From contig NC_015680.1 in the NCBI RefSeq assembly GCF_000215995.1, positions 1,625,160 through 1,689,159 of the forward strand: a stretch of 64,000 nucleotides of DNA, in the 5' to 3' direction. Origin of the DNA: Pyrococcus yayanosii CH1 (lineage in GTDB: Archaea > Methanobacteriota_B > Thermococci > Thermococcales > Thermococcaceae). The position numbers and the translations under genes were made by a program. The notes beneath the pieces were generated by a model. The model was given only the letters and a program-made list of their open reading frames with translations, was not told where the DNA came from and did not search any database. This document shows positions 54,509 through 63,318 of this stretch, in pieces. Every line of letters starts with the position of its first letter. The first letter of the stretch is position 1.

Positions 54509-55624
54509 TCATAGCAGTGCCCTCACGATGCTTGGGCTTATCCTTATAAGCTTCGCCAGGAGCCTAGGCCTCCTAAGTATAGCCTTAGCGGTCTTTAGGT
54601 GGTCGTCGAAGTCCGCCTGTGCCTCTATTATGGCCCTCGCCTCTTCGCTCCCGAGTACGTCGAAGATTTCCTCGATAGCGTCCTGGGAAAGCCTGCGGAA
54701 TAACCTCCTAAACCTCAGACCGAAGGATATCTGGCGCCTTATCCAGGAGCAGGCCTTCTCGTAGGCGTCAAGGTTATCCTCGAGGAGGGCATTCTTTAAG
54801 GCGTGGGCGCAGACCATTCCAAAGACTATGCCGCCCGCCGTCGTCGGCTTAATCTGGAGGGCGGCATCCCCTATGAGGGCCACATTTCCCCTTACCCAAG
54901 GCCGTCTAGTTCCAAAGCCCACGACACCGCTTTTAAACTCCACGACGGCCTCCGGCTTTAGCATGCGAACCTTCAAGAACCGGGCGAGGGCATCGACGCT
55001 ACCAAAGGTGCCCACCCTGGCTAGGCCCTCATTCACCGGCGCAACCCAGAAGAAGAAGTCGGGATTCATATCTTTGTTCACCCAGACCTCCACGAAGTCC
55101 TTCCTCGAGAAGTCCCCAACGACCTCGACCTCAAAGCCAGTGAGGAACTCGGCCCTAGTTCTGGCCCCAATGGCCTTAGCCACAGCGCTGTTCACGCCGT
55201 CCGCCCCAATATAAAAGGTGGCCTCAACCTCGAACTCCTTTCCAAGGTGCTGAAGAACGGCCCTGCCGTTCCTGAAGCCGATGAACGTCGTCGCCATGTA
55301 GTATTCCGCCCCCCTCCTTATGGCCTTCTCCGCTAATGTCTTCTCAAGGATCTTCCTGTCAACGAGATAGGCCTGAGGAGCCTTTCTCTCGACCTCAAAG
55401 CTCCTTATCCTGGAGTAGAAGACCGCACCCCTGAACTTGTTCAAAATGGCGTCTTTCGGGAGCCCCAGCCTCTCAAAACTTTCGGCCCCAATTATGCCGG
55501 TGCAAGCCTTTCCCCCAAAAGAACCCTTTTTCTCGACGACTGCGACCCTGAAATCGCCGGCGAGCAGGTAGGCGAGGTAGTTCCCAACGGGCCCACCACC
55601 TATTATGAGCACGTCGTACTTCAT
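54509..55624 (-). CDS. Geranylgeranyl reductase-family FAD protein (archaeal lipid saturation)
   Basis: 371 residues: YDVLIIGGGPVGNYLAYLLA FAD fold, GGKACTGIIGAESFERL near residue 37 with the conserved Cys, YIGADGVNSAVAKAIG and NVALIGDAALQIKPTTAGGI. These mark the digeranylgeranylglycerophospholipid reductase family that saturates isoprenoid chains; some members act on other isoprenoids. Starts at ATG 55624, divergent from pcp. The next gene on the strand encodes ASCH protein 3. Confidence 0.87.
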   Translation of the reverse strand: MKYDVLIIGGGPVGNYLAYLLAGDFRVAVVEKKGSFGGKACTGIIGAESFERLGLPKDAILNKFRGAVFYSRIRSFEVERKAPQAYLVDRKILEKTLAEKAIRRGAEYYMATTFIGFRNGRAVLQHLGKEFEVEATFYIGADGVNSAVAKAIGARTRAEFLTGFEVEVVGDFSRKDFVEVWVNKDMNPDFFFWVAPVNEGLARVGTFGSVDALARFLKVRMLKPEAVVEFKSGVVGFGTRRPWVRGNVALIGDAALQIKPTTAGGIVFGMVCAHALKNALLEDNLDAYEKACSWIRRQISFGLRFRRLFRRLSQDAIEEIFDVLGSEEARAIIEAQADFDDHLKTAKAILRRPRLLAKLIRISPSIVRALL

Positions 55625-55689
55625 ATTATCTCCCCACCGTTTTGAGTGGATTTTTAAAATCTAAAAACCTAACCTCCCGGGGTGATGGC

Positions 55690-56307
55690 ATGAAGGTCCT
55701 GCTTACAGGTTTCGAGCCGTTTGGCGGTGAGAGTATAAACCCCTCTTGGGAAGCTGTGAAAAAAGTAGAAGTCGAGGGAGTTGAGCTCGTTAAAAGGAAG
55801 CTTCCCGTAAGCTTCAAGCGGGTAAGGGGGGAACTACCCGCCATAATCCTCGAAGAGAGGCCAGATGTTGTAATACTAACTGGACTCGCGGGAGGCAGGC
55901 CCAACATCACCGTGGAGCGCGTGGCCATAAACGTCATGGACGCGAGGATGGATGACAATGATGGTTACAAGCCCGAGGACGAGCCCGTGGTAGAGGGCGG
56001 GCCCGATGCCTACTTCTCGACCCTGCCCATTAAGGCCATCATAAAGGCCCACAGGAATGCCGGAATCCCTTCGGCGGTCTCAAACACAGCCGGCACATAC
56101 GTCTGCAACACCGCCATGTACGTCGCCCTCCATACCGTCAAGACGCACGGCTTGGACACCATAGCGGGGTTCATCCATGTTCCCTACATTCCGGAGCAGG
56201 TGCTCGAGAAGGGAGCACCCTCCATGCCCCTCGATATGATTGTCAAAGCTATCGAAATAGCCGTGCGGGTCAGCGTGGAGCACAAATTATATAGGCCGGA
56301 GAGGTGA
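55690..56307 (+). CDS. pcp: Pyroglutamyl-peptidase I
   Basis: 205-residue C15 cysteine peptidase removing N-terminal pyroglutamate. MKVLLTGFEPFGGESINPSW is diagnostic; the catalytic Cys is in SNTAGTYVCNTAMY, Glu in GLAGGRPNITVERVAIN and His in GFIHVPYIPEQ. ATG 55690 has GGGGTGATGGC upstream; the frame's 55642 start would pass through the TATA (GGATTTTTAAAATC, about 55648-55661). Confidence 0.95.
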   Translation: MKVLLTGFEPFGGESINPSWEAVKKVEVEGVELVKRKLPVSFKRVRGELPAIILEERPDVVILTGLAGGRPNITVERVAINVMDARMDDNDGYKPEDEPVVEGGPDAYFSTLPIKAIIKAHRNAGIPSAVSNTAGTYVCNTAMYVALHTVKTHGLDTIAGFIHVPYIPEQVLEKGAPSMPLDMIVKAIEIAVRVSVEHKLYRPER

Positions 56308-56328
56308 ATGATACAGAGGTGTTCAGCT

Positions 56329-57936
56329 GTGAAGAGGATCCTGATATTTTTCCTGCTCCTGTTCCTCATTCCGGCCGTCTCCGCCCAGTACGCTGTCTTC
56401 GATGTTGAGGGTGAGATCTGGGTTTTAGCGGGCGACCTCCACGAGGGTTCAGTCCTCCTCAAGAACGACCTGTCCGTTAACTTTGACTATGTCATCATAA
56501 GGAAGCACTCGATTCTCGATTCTGAGGGCAAAGAGGTTGAAGGCATCTACGTTACCTTCAGAAGGACGAGGTTCGGAGCGTGGGGAACGGGAGAAGCCAA
56601 GGAGCTGGAGTACATCGCCTTCGCGGAGGCCGACGTTCCCCCGGGCACCTACACCGTTAGCTTAACCCTGTGGGGTTTCGTCGGCGGCAAGATCTACGTG
56701 ATAAAAGCAAATATTCCCCTTGTTGTCTCCGACAAGTCCCTGGTCTTCCACGAGGCCACTTCCTACATCGAGGAGAGGCCCTTCTCCGACGTCGCCCTCA
56801 ACGGCGAGAGTATAGTGGTCTACTCCCACGTCACGAACCTTAAGAGCTCTAACGTTACCCTTAGGGCCAAAGCATATCTGGTTGGTTTTCAAGGGGTAGT
56901 CTTGAAAGAGGAAAGGGTTCTGAGCCTCGAGCCAGGAGACAATCTGATACGCTTTGAGCTTAGAATCCCCTACGACCTGCCTGCAGGTGAATACGAGCTC
57001 GTTTATGAGCTGAGGTATGAGAAGGGTGAGTATAGGTATTCGAAAAAATACTGGGTGGAGTTCGGTGTTAGCGTTGAGGGATTTTCGGTAGAGAGCACAT
57101 CTACCTTCGAAGGTGAGGAGAACGTAGGATACGTCACGGTGATTTCCGAAAGGACGATAAAAGTTAACGTAACCGTGGAGGTTTATGGAGAAGACGGGAG
57201 CAATGTGTGGAGCGAGAGAAAGGAATATCTGCTCGTCGAGGGGCCTAACATGATAAAGGTCTCTCTTCCCACGTCTTCTCCAGGAAAGAACACCGTGAAA
57301 GTTGAGGTGAGCTATGGGAACGTTAATCTAGGGTCGGCTACCGGATGGTACACCGTTATAGCTTATCCGAGGATAGAGAATGTTGAGTTCGACGAGAAAG
57401 GACCCCAGCTAATAGTCACCGTGGAGAACAGGAATAACGCCGAGGTTGCCGCCCTTCTGAGCTATAGACTCTCATGGGAAAACGGCAGAATCTACAAGGA
57501 AACGGAGGAGGTAAGAATACCGCCAGGAGAGAGCCTATTAGTTATCCCCCTGCCAAAGGAGCCCGGAAACGTAACTTACGAGCTTTCCCTTGATGCCCTT
57601 GGAAAGACCATAGAGGTCAAGGGAACCATAGAGATAACTCCCGAGACCCCTACACCCACTCCTACGAAGAGCGAAACCGAAACCAGGAGCAAGGTGCCTG
57701 GAACAAACACAACCGTCACGGAGACCGTTGAAGGGGAGAAGGGAGGATATGAATACCTGATACTCCTCGCCTTTGTGATACTTGCCGCGATAGTTGTTCT
57801 CCTCATGGGAAGGGGGGGCAGAGGAAAGAAAAGAAGACAGAGGCCGAGGCCCAAGAGGTCGTCACCTCTGGGCAGGTTCAAGCCCCCAAAGCCCCCCAAG
57901 TCCGTGGAGAGGAGGGAGCTCCCTAGGAGGAGGTGA
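56329..57936 (+). CDS. Cell-surface protein with Ig-like repeats, stalk and C-terminal membrane anchor
   Basis: 535 residues from GTG 56329 (AGGTGTTCAGCT upstream; TATA AAATTATATAGG at 56285-56296, making ATG 56308 less likely). Signal peptide ILIFFLLLFLIPAVSA, then four or five beta-sandwich repeats (each with a pattern like PPGTYTVSLTLW or PAGEYELVYELR), a Thr/Pro/Ser stalk (ETPTPTPTKSETETRS), one membrane helix (YLILLAFVILAAIVVLLMG) and a strongly basic tail (GKKRRQRPRPKRSS). Not assigned to a family; probably an external protein-protein or S-layer-associated factor. The basic cytoplasmic tail may contact nucleic acid or lipid heads. Confidence 0.72.
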   Translation: MKRILIFFLLLFLIPAVSAQYAVFDVEGEIWVLAGDLHEGSVLLKNDLSVNFDYVIIRKHSILDSEGKEVEGIYVTFRRTRFGAWGTGEAKELEYIAFAEADVPPGTYTVSLTLWGFVGGKIYVIKANIPLVVSDKSLVFHEATSYIEERPFSDVALNGESIVVYSHVTNLKSSNVTLRAKAYLVGFQGVVLKEERVLSLEPGDNLIRFELRIPYDLPAGEYELVYELRYEKGEYRYSKKYWVEFGVSVEGFSVESTSTFEGEENVGYVTVISERTIKVNVTVEVYGEDGSNVWSERKEYLLVEGPNMIKVSLPTSSPGKNTVKVEVSYGNVNLGSATGWYTVIAYPRIENVEFDEKGPQLIVTVENRNNAEVAALLSYRLSWENGRIYKETEEVRIPPGESLLVIPLPKEPGNVTYELSLDALGKTIEVKGTIEITPETPTPTPTKSETETRSKVPGTNTTVTETVEGEKGGYEYLILLAFVILAAIVVLLMGRGGRGKKRRQRPRPKRSSPLGRFKPPKPPKSVERRELPRRR

Positions 57937-57939
57937 GCC

Positions 57940-58347
57940 TTGGAGAGGGCCACAAGAATAATAGAGGTCGAAGTGGCAAGGATAAACTCCCATCTTCCGA
58001 GGGCCAGAAAAACGCTTGCCCAGCTACTCTCTGAGGAAGAGCCTTCAATAACTCTCAAGGATGGAAGCAAGCACTATTTCAGGCGAGAAGAGCTTCAGTT
58101 CATAGCGTCCCTCCTCGACGAGGGCGAGAGGGAAACGCTCAGGCTCCCCATAATCCTTGAGATAAGCACCGTCACAAGGGAGCACTTCAGGGTCAGGGGA
58201 AGGACTGAGGTGAAGGTCATACAGAATGTTCTCGGCATCGAAGAGGACCTTGAGGAGAGATCCGTCCTCGAACTCCCCCGCTACCTGCTAGCCAAAGTTA
58301 GGAGAGCCCTCCCGACGACCACAACTTACGCCTTCATACTGGAGTGA
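57940..58347 (+). CDS. DUF61 (UPF0216) family protein
   Basis: 135 residues from TTG 57940 (GAGGTGAGCC upstream): ARINSHLPRARKTLAQLLSE then SITLKDGSKHYFRREELQFI. The family is archaeal and of unknown function; the mixed alpha/beta pattern has a conserved H-Y-F-R-R-E-E-L. The gene is 3 nt after the surface protein gene and 6 nt before the small membrane protein gene, so all three are probably one operon. Confidence 0.82.
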   Translation: MERATRIIEVEVARINSHLPRARKTLAQLLSEEEPSITLKDGSKHYFRREELQFIASLLDEGERETLRLPIILEISTVTREHFRVRGRTEVKVIQNVLGIEEDLEERSVLELPRYLLAKVRRALPTTTTYAFILE

Positions 58348-58353
58348 TGGAAA

Positions 58354-58626
58354 ATGGAGGAGACCCTCCTCAGATACTACGCTCTCACCGTCCCCCATGT
58401 GACGATTTTTGTCGGGACCCTCTTCGGCCTCCTCCTGATTATGGGGGTTGACATAAGGTTAGCCGCCGGAATATTCTCCCTCCTCTACGGACTCATGCTC
58501 ACGATAATTGCCCTAATTGTCAGGGAGCACTTCGGGGGCCTTTGGCTTTACAAGATATCTCTCGCTTCCTTCCTCTTACTCACGGCCTTTGGAGCTATAA
58601 TCGTCCTCAAGTATTTGCCATTTTAA
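58354..58626 (+). CDS. Small membrane protein of unknown function
   Basis: 90 residues with three membrane helices (VTIFVGTLFGLLLIMGV, LAAGIFSLLYGLMLTIIALI, SLASFLLLTAFGAIIVLKYL). No recognised family. ATG 58354 follows GTGATGGAAA. Last gene before the glnA control region. Confidence 0.65.
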   Translation: MEETLLRYYALTVPHVTIFVGTLFGLLLIMGVDIRLAAGIFSLLYGLMLTIIALIVREHFGGLWLYKISLASFLLLTAFGAIIVLKYLPF

Positions 58627-58707
58627 TGTCAATTTTCCCTGCTTGATCACCACAAATCAACTTATTTTTGTCAAAAAGTCCGCCCGGCGGCTTCCCTTTT
58701 GTCATTG

Positions 58708-58781
58708 GTTCAAAGTTCAGTTCAAAAAGTTTAAATTTCACATTTGTTCACAGTTGCGTTGTGAAATTGAACTAATGTTCA
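58708..58781 (+). promoter_or_regulatory. Operator-rich glnA promoter
   Basis: TATA element AAAGTTTAAATTT (58727-58738) is embedded in repeats. GTTCA occurs at 58708, 58715, 58720, 58746 and 58777; the last forms palindrome TGAACTAATGTTCA (58768-58781). A separate perfect inverted repeat, AATTTCACA (58734-58742) with TGTGAAATT (58760-58768), overlaps the TATA and straddles the predicted start near 58756. This suggests repression by one or two dimeric regulators, probably nitrogen- or amino-acid-linked. Confidence 0.6.
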
Positions 58782-58795
58782 TTAAGGGGGGCTAT

Positions 58796-60121
58796 ATGAT
58801 GAACAGTCTCAAAGCGATTGAAAGCGGCTTCGGAAGGAAGGTCAGGTTCGTCCAGCTGATATTCGTGGACATAAACGGTGTCCCCAAGGGCATGGAGATT
58901 CCAGCAGCGAGATACGAGGAGGCCATAGAGGACGGCATATCCTTCGACGGCTCTTCAATCCCTGGCTTCCAGGGAATAGAGGATAGCGACCTCATATTCA
59001 AGGCCGACCCGAGCACCTACGCCGAAGTTCCCTGGGAGGGCATCGCGAGGGTTTACGGTTACATATACAAAGACGGAAAGCCCTACGCCGCGGATCCTAG
59101 GGGCGTCCTGAAGAAGGTTATTGATGAGCTCGCCAAAGAGGGACTCACCGCCTACATAGGGCCGGAGCCTGAGTTCTACCTCCTCCGGAGGAACGGGTCC
59201 TGGGAGCTTCACCTTCCCGATGGAGGCGGCTACTTTGACATTCTCTCCCTCGACAGGGCAAGGGAAATAAAGAGGGAAATCGCAGAGTACATGCCCGCCT
59301 TTGGCCTGATACCAGAGGTTCTGCACCACGAGGTCGGAAACGCTCAGCATGAAATAGACTTCCGCTACGACGAGGCCCTGAGAACAGCCGACAACATCAT
59401 CAGCTTCAAGTACGTTGTGAAAGCCGTCGCCGAGAGGCACGGCCTCTACGCGACTTTCATGCCAAAGCCACTCCACGGAATGCCCGGGAACGGAATGCAC
59501 CTCCACATAAGCCTCTGGAAAGAGGGAGAGAATCTTTTCATTGGCGAAGATGGCCTCAGCGATACTGCCTTATATTTCATAGGCGGCCTGCTTAAGCACG
59601 CCAAGGCCCTAACTGCAGTGACAAACCCGACGGTGAACAGCTACAAGAGACTTGTCCCCGGCTATGAAGCACCAGTTTACGTGAGCTGGGGCTACAGGAA
59701 CAGGAGCGCCCTAATAAGGGTGCCGGCCTTCTGGGGCAATGGAGCAAGGATAGAGTATCGGTGCCCAGATCCGAGCGCCAACCCCTACTTCGCCTTCGCG
59801 GCCATTCTCATGGCCGGCCTTGATGGAATACGACACAAGGTTGAGCCCTCGGCCTACGTCGAGGAGAACCTCTATGAGATAAGCGATGATAGAAGGAAAA
59901 GGCTCGGCATTGAAACCCTGCCTGAAAGCCTCGGCGAGGCCCTCGAGGCCCTAAAGAATGATAAAATCGTCAGGAAGGCCCTTGGAGGAGCCTACGAGAA
60001 CTTCGTGAGGTACAAGGAGAGGGAGTGGGAGGAGTACCTTGCCTATCTAGAGGCCAACCACCTGCCCAAAGACACGAAGAGGGTGACGGAGTGGGAGCTG
60101 GAAAGATACTTCCACGTCTAA
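58796..60121 (+). CDS. glnA: Glutamine synthetase
   Basis: 441 residues (ATG 58796; ATG 58799 is equally possible) after AAGGGGGGCT. GS-I type: SFDGSSIPGFQGIEDSDL, LIPEVLHHEVGNAQHEIDFR, PLHGMPGNGMHLHISLW (ATP and glutamate site), and NRSALIRVPAFW. The adenylylation-loop Tyr region of GS-I-beta is absent, so this is the GS-I-alpha form, feedback-controlled rather than adenylylated. The frame open to 58643 crosses the promoter. Stop overlaps the stop of the convergent nnr gene by 2 nt. Confidence 0.95.
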   Translation: MMNSLKAIESGFGRKVRFVQLIFVDINGVPKGMEIPAARYEEAIEDGISFDGSSIPGFQGIEDSDLIFKADPSTYAEVPWEGIARVYGYIYKDGKPYAADPRGVLKKVIDELAKEGLTAYIGPEPEFYLLRRNGSWELHLPDGGGYFDILSLDRAREIKREIAEYMPAFGLIPEVLHHEVGNAQHEIDFRYDEALRTADNIISFKYVVKAVAERHGLYATFMPKPLHGMPGNGMHLHISLWKEGENLFIGEDGLSDTALYFIGGLLKHAKALTAVTNPTVNSYKRLVPGYEAPVYVSWGYRNRSALIRVPAFWGNGARIEYRCPDPSANPYFAFAAILMAGLDGIRHKVEPSAYVEENLYEISDDRRKRLGIETLPESLGEALEALKNDKIVRKALGGAYENFVRYKEREWEEYLAYLEANHLPKDTKRVTEWELERYFHV

Positions 60122-61560
60122 AACTCCAAGGCCCACCTCGTGGCATTAGGTATCTTTTCCGCAACATCCAAGGCCGTGAAGTTCTCCCCCTTCTCTTCCT
60201 TCACCATGTCACCCGCAAGGCCATTGAGGAAAGCTCCAACGGAAGCCGCCCTTAGCGGCTCGTTGCCTAACGCCAAGAGAGCCCCGACGATACCCGCAAG
60301 GACGTCGCCGGTTCCCCCTGTCGTCATCCCCCTGTTGCCGGTTTTGTTATATTTCCACGTTTTTCCGTCGCTTATGACATCGTAGGAGCCTTTGAGCAGT
60401 ATCACGCCACCGATCTCTTTAGCCTTCTTCATAACTGTGGCGGCCCTCTCCTTCAGGCCCGCCGGTGGAAGTTCACCAAAGAGCATCCTGAACTCACCGG
60501 CATGGGGAGTTAGAACGAACCTCTTCCCCCTTAGGGCGTCCAAATCCCCAGCTATAGCCTTCAGAGCGTCGGCATCAATAACCATAGGCCTTCCACAGCG
60601 CCTAATGAATTCTCGGACAAAGGCCTTCGTATTCTCGTCGACGCCAATGCCGGGCCCTATGACCACTGCATCGACCTTTTCCGCAATGGTCAGAACGTTC
60701 TCAAGATGCTTCAGGGCAAAGTTGCTCCCTTCAACGGGCCTCAGGATTAGATTGGGGTCCCCTATGCGCCGGGCCGAGTACTCAGGCATGGTTAGGAAGA
60801 CCAGGTCCACCAGATAGGAGGCGGCCTTGGCCGCTAAGTAGGGGGCACCGAAATAATCCTCACTACCGCCGATTATCAGGAGCCTTCCGTTCTGTCCCTT
60901 GTGTTCGCCCTTCTTTCTCAGGGCAAACTTGGCATCACCAGGCCCAACGATATTGTAGAGCTCCTTCGGATAGCCAATTTTAACGACCACCCTCTCAAAC
61001 CCCTCATACTCATCCTTGTCCCACTGGAACGTGACGGCAAAATCCGCCTTGACGCGAACGGTTGATGGGTAGCCACTTGGCAGGTCTATACTCACTATCT
61101 TGGCCCTTCCGGCGTATTCGTTTATCTTCTCTATCGCGCTCCTTATCGGCTCTCTTGGCTCGCCCTTCGTGCCAGCACCGAGTAGGGCATCAACTATGAC
61201 GTCGAAGCCGGAGAGATCGAGCTCCTTGATGTGAGCCGAATCCTTGAGAACCCTTATCTTCACAAAGTCCAGTCTTTTGAGGATCTCCCAATTGTGCTTT
61301 GCCTCTTCGCTCCTTATCTTAGCCTCATCACCGACGAGGAAGAGCGTGACGTCGTTCTCGAAGCTGAGGTGTCTGGCAGCAACAAAGCCGTCGCCGCCGT
61401 TGTTGCCAGTTGCAGAGAAGACGGCTATCCTGAGGCCCCTTCCAAAGCGCTCCTCTATAACCCTTGCCACTCCCGCGCCTGCATTCTCCATGAGCTGGTG
61501 AGGAGTTATGCCAAGCCACCTAGCGTTGATGTCCCAGATATATACGTCCTCGATTCTCAT
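60118..61560 (-). CDS. nnr: Bifunctional NAD(P)H-hydrate repair enzyme
   Basis: 480 residues. N-terminal NnrE epimerase: QLMENAGAGVARVIEERFG, FSATGNNGGDGFVAARHL and VDALLGAGTKGEP. C-terminal NnrD dehydratase (ADP- or ATP-dependent): IIGGSEDYFGAPYLAAKAAS, VVIGPGIGVDE, LTPHAGEFRMLFG and GNRGMTTGGTGDVLAGIVGA. It repairs hydrated NAD(P)H, a product of high temperature. ATG 61560 follows GGTGGTGCCC. Confidence 0.93.
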   Translation of the reverse strand: MRIEDVYIWDINARWLGITPHQLMENAGAGVARVIEERFGRGLRIAVFSATGNNGGDGFVAARHLSFENDVTLFLVGDEAKIRSEEAKHNWEILKRLDFVKIRVLKDSAHIKELDLSGFDVIVDALLGAGTKGEPREPIRSAIEKINEYAGRAKIVSIDLPSGYPSTVRVKADFAVTFQWDKDEYEGFERVVVKIGYPKELYNIVGPGDAKFALRKKGEHKGQNGRLLIIGGSEDYFGAPYLAAKAASYLVDLVFLTMPEYSARRIGDPNLILRPVEGSNFALKHLENVLTIAEKVDAVVIGPGIGVDENTKAFVREFIRRCGRPMVIDADALKAIAGDLDALRGKRFVLTPHAGEFRMLFGELPPAGLKERAATVMKKAKEIGGVILLKGSYDVISDGKTWKYNKTGNRGMTTGGTGDVLAGIVGALLALGNEPLRAASVGAFLNGLAGDMVKEEKGENFTALDVAEKIPNATRWALEF

Positions 61561-61611
61561 GGGCACCACCAGTGGAAACTCCGTCTTTGATAATAAAAAG
61601 GTAACACAGAA

Positions 61612-62319
61612 CTACTCCTCCCTGAAAATCCCCTCCCGAAAAGCCAGCATTCCAGAGAGGACAGCCCACGTGAGCAGGGCGACGAGGGAGAGATTCCAGT
61701 AAGGCAGGGGCTCGTAGAGCGACCTTATTAGATAAGCGGAGGCGCTCGTGGGGAGCAGTAGTAGAGGCTTTTGGAGAACGCTCGGCAGGACCTCGACGGG
61801 ATAGTAAACGGGCAGGAAGACCGTGAGGAGCGTTAGCGCTATGTTTGAGGCGCGCATAATAACGATGGGCTCCTTCAGCTTCACCCCCAGGTAAAGGCCT
61901 ACGAAGACGCTCCAGAGCCATAGCAGGGCAAGAGCCGCGAGAAGCGAGAGAACCTTGGGGAATGACAGACCTTCGAGGTAAGCCAGGGATAGAACGAGCA
62001 GAACCAGGTAAGGCAGCGCGGGAAGGCTCATTCCAATGGAGATGCCGAGTCCTAGCTTGAGTGGATGCACTGGGAGGGTTATGAGAATGTCGTAGAACTT
62101 CGAGCGGGTTTTAAGACCGGCCAACTCTATGGCCAGGTCAGTTATTCCGACGCCGGCGATAAAGCTCACCATCGCACCGATTAGAGCATTCGGAAGGAGC
62201 CGTCCACCGCTGATGACTGTCAAGAGGAAGATAAACGAGAGCGGCTGAATCGCGAAGCTGAGGAGAGAGGAGCGGTTTTTAGTTAAGGCCCTCGCATAGT
62301 ATTCCAGCATGCTAATCAT
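61612..62319 (-). CDS. ABC-2 type transporter permease
   Basis: 235 residues, about six helices (PLSFIFLLTVISGG, LPYLVLLVLSLAYL, LLAALALLWLWSVFVGLYLG). Typical ABC-2 permease without a large soluble part. ATG 62319 overlaps the ATPase gene stop by 8 nt, with GGTGGGAGC upstream; ATG 62310 is an alternative. Pairs with the ATPase below as an exporter; the substrate is unknown. Confidence 0.85.
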   Translation of the reverse strand: MISMLEYYARALTKNRSSLLSFAIQPLSFIFLLTVISGGRLLPNALIGAMVSFIAGVGITDLAIELAGLKTRSKFYDILITLPVHPLKLGLGISIGMSLPALPYLVLLVLSLAYLEGLSFPKVLSLLAALALLWLWSVFVGLYLGVKLKEPIVIMRASNIALTLLTVFLPVYYPVEVLPSVLQKPLLLLPTSASAYLIRSLYEPLPYWNLSLVALLTWAVLSGMLAFREGIFREE

Positions 62320-63190
62320 GCTCCCACCCCATCAGGAAGAGATCCTCGATTGTGAGCTCCTCCACCCTGAAGGGAACGCCCTTATCGAGGAGAAGGCCTT
62401 CAAGCTCCCTCAGCTCGGTCTCGCTCGCGGGGTAGACGAAGGTGTACCTCCCGGCGCGCTTTGATGTGAAACCCTCTAGCTCAAAGCTCTCAAAGAGCAC
62501 CACCTTCTTTCTGAAGTGCGGAAGGTAGAGCCTGGCTATCTCCTCCGGCTTCCCCTTCAGGAGAACCCTCCTCCTGAGGAGCATCACCTCATCGCATACC
62601 CTGGAGATCTCGTCCACGTAGTGGCTTGTTAGAAAAATCGTGGCGTTTTCGGACTTCTCCCTCAGAACGTCCCAGAGCTCGAATCTCGCAGAGGGGTCGA
62701 GGCCAACCGTCGGCTCATCCAGAAAGTAGAGCTCAGCGTCGTAGGCCAGAACCATCGCGAGAAGGGCCTTTCTAACCATCCCACTCGAGAGCTCGACGAT
62801 CGGCCTGTCCGCGTAATAGAGGTTAAGCTTTTCCACCCACTCGCTGGCCTTTCCCTTCGCTTTGCTCCTCGGAAGGCCGCGCATTCTGAGGTAGTGGTAG
62901 ATATACTCCCTCGGCGTGAGGGTGTAGAAGTGCGCTCTGACCTCTTGGGGCAGGAGGGCGATTCTCCTTTTGATTTCCATTGGCTCCTTTAAAACGTCAA
63001 AGCCAAGAACCCTCGCCGTTCCAGAGGTGGGCTTCAGCTGGGTGGTTAAGATTTTTATGAGCGTCGTCTTCCCGGCACCGTTGGGGCCTATGAGGCCTAC
63101 TATGTCCCCATCTACCTCGAAGGTAACGTCTTCGAGGGCTGTCACGCTTCCAAACCGCTTAGTTAGACCGTAAACTTCCACCGTCGGCAT
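62312..63190 (-). CDS. ABC transporter ATP-binding protein
   Basis: 292 residues. Walker A LIGPNGAGKTTLIKIL, Q loop ALLPQEVRAHFYTLTPREYI, signature VELSSGMVRKALLAM, Walker B AELYFLDEPTVGLDP and H loop IFLTSHYVDEI. The C-terminal 80-residue extension (FESFELEGFTSKRAG onward) is usual for ABC-2-linked ATPases. A minus-strand TATA GCTTATAAGTTC (63211-63222) gives the operon its promoter. Confidence 0.92.
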   Translation of the reverse strand: MPTVEVYGLTKRFGSVTALEDVTFEVDGDIVGLIGPNGAGKTTLIKILTTQLKPTSGTARVLGFDVLKEPMEIKRRIALLPQEVRAHFYTLTPREYIYHYLRMRGLPRSKAKGKASEWVEKLNLYYADRPIVELSSGMVRKALLAMVLAYDAELYFLDEPTVGLDPSARFELWDVLREKSENATIFLTSHYVDEISRVCDEVMLLRRRVLLKGKPEEIARLYLPHFRKKVVLFESFELEGFTSKRAGRYTFVYPASETELRELEGLLLDKGVPFRVEELTIEDLFLMGWEHD

Positions 63191-63261
63191 GACACACCCT
63201 TAGAGTATGCGAGAACTTATAAGCCTGATGTCTTTCCTTCCGAGAGTCAAGGATGTTCGGT

Positions 63262-63288
63262 TTGAGGCCAACCTCAACTTTCTTATAC
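63262..63288 (+). promoter_or_regulatory. Inverted repeat and TATA before the dehydrogenase gene
   Basis: TTGAGG-CCAA-CCTCAA (63262-63277), a perfect 6-bp palindrome, directly precedes the TATA TTCTTATACC (63279-63288). Position just upstream of BRE/TATA is where archaeal activators bind. Confidence 0.4.
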
Positions 63289-63318
63289 CTTTTCGACGGA
63301 TATCTTAACGGTGGTCCC

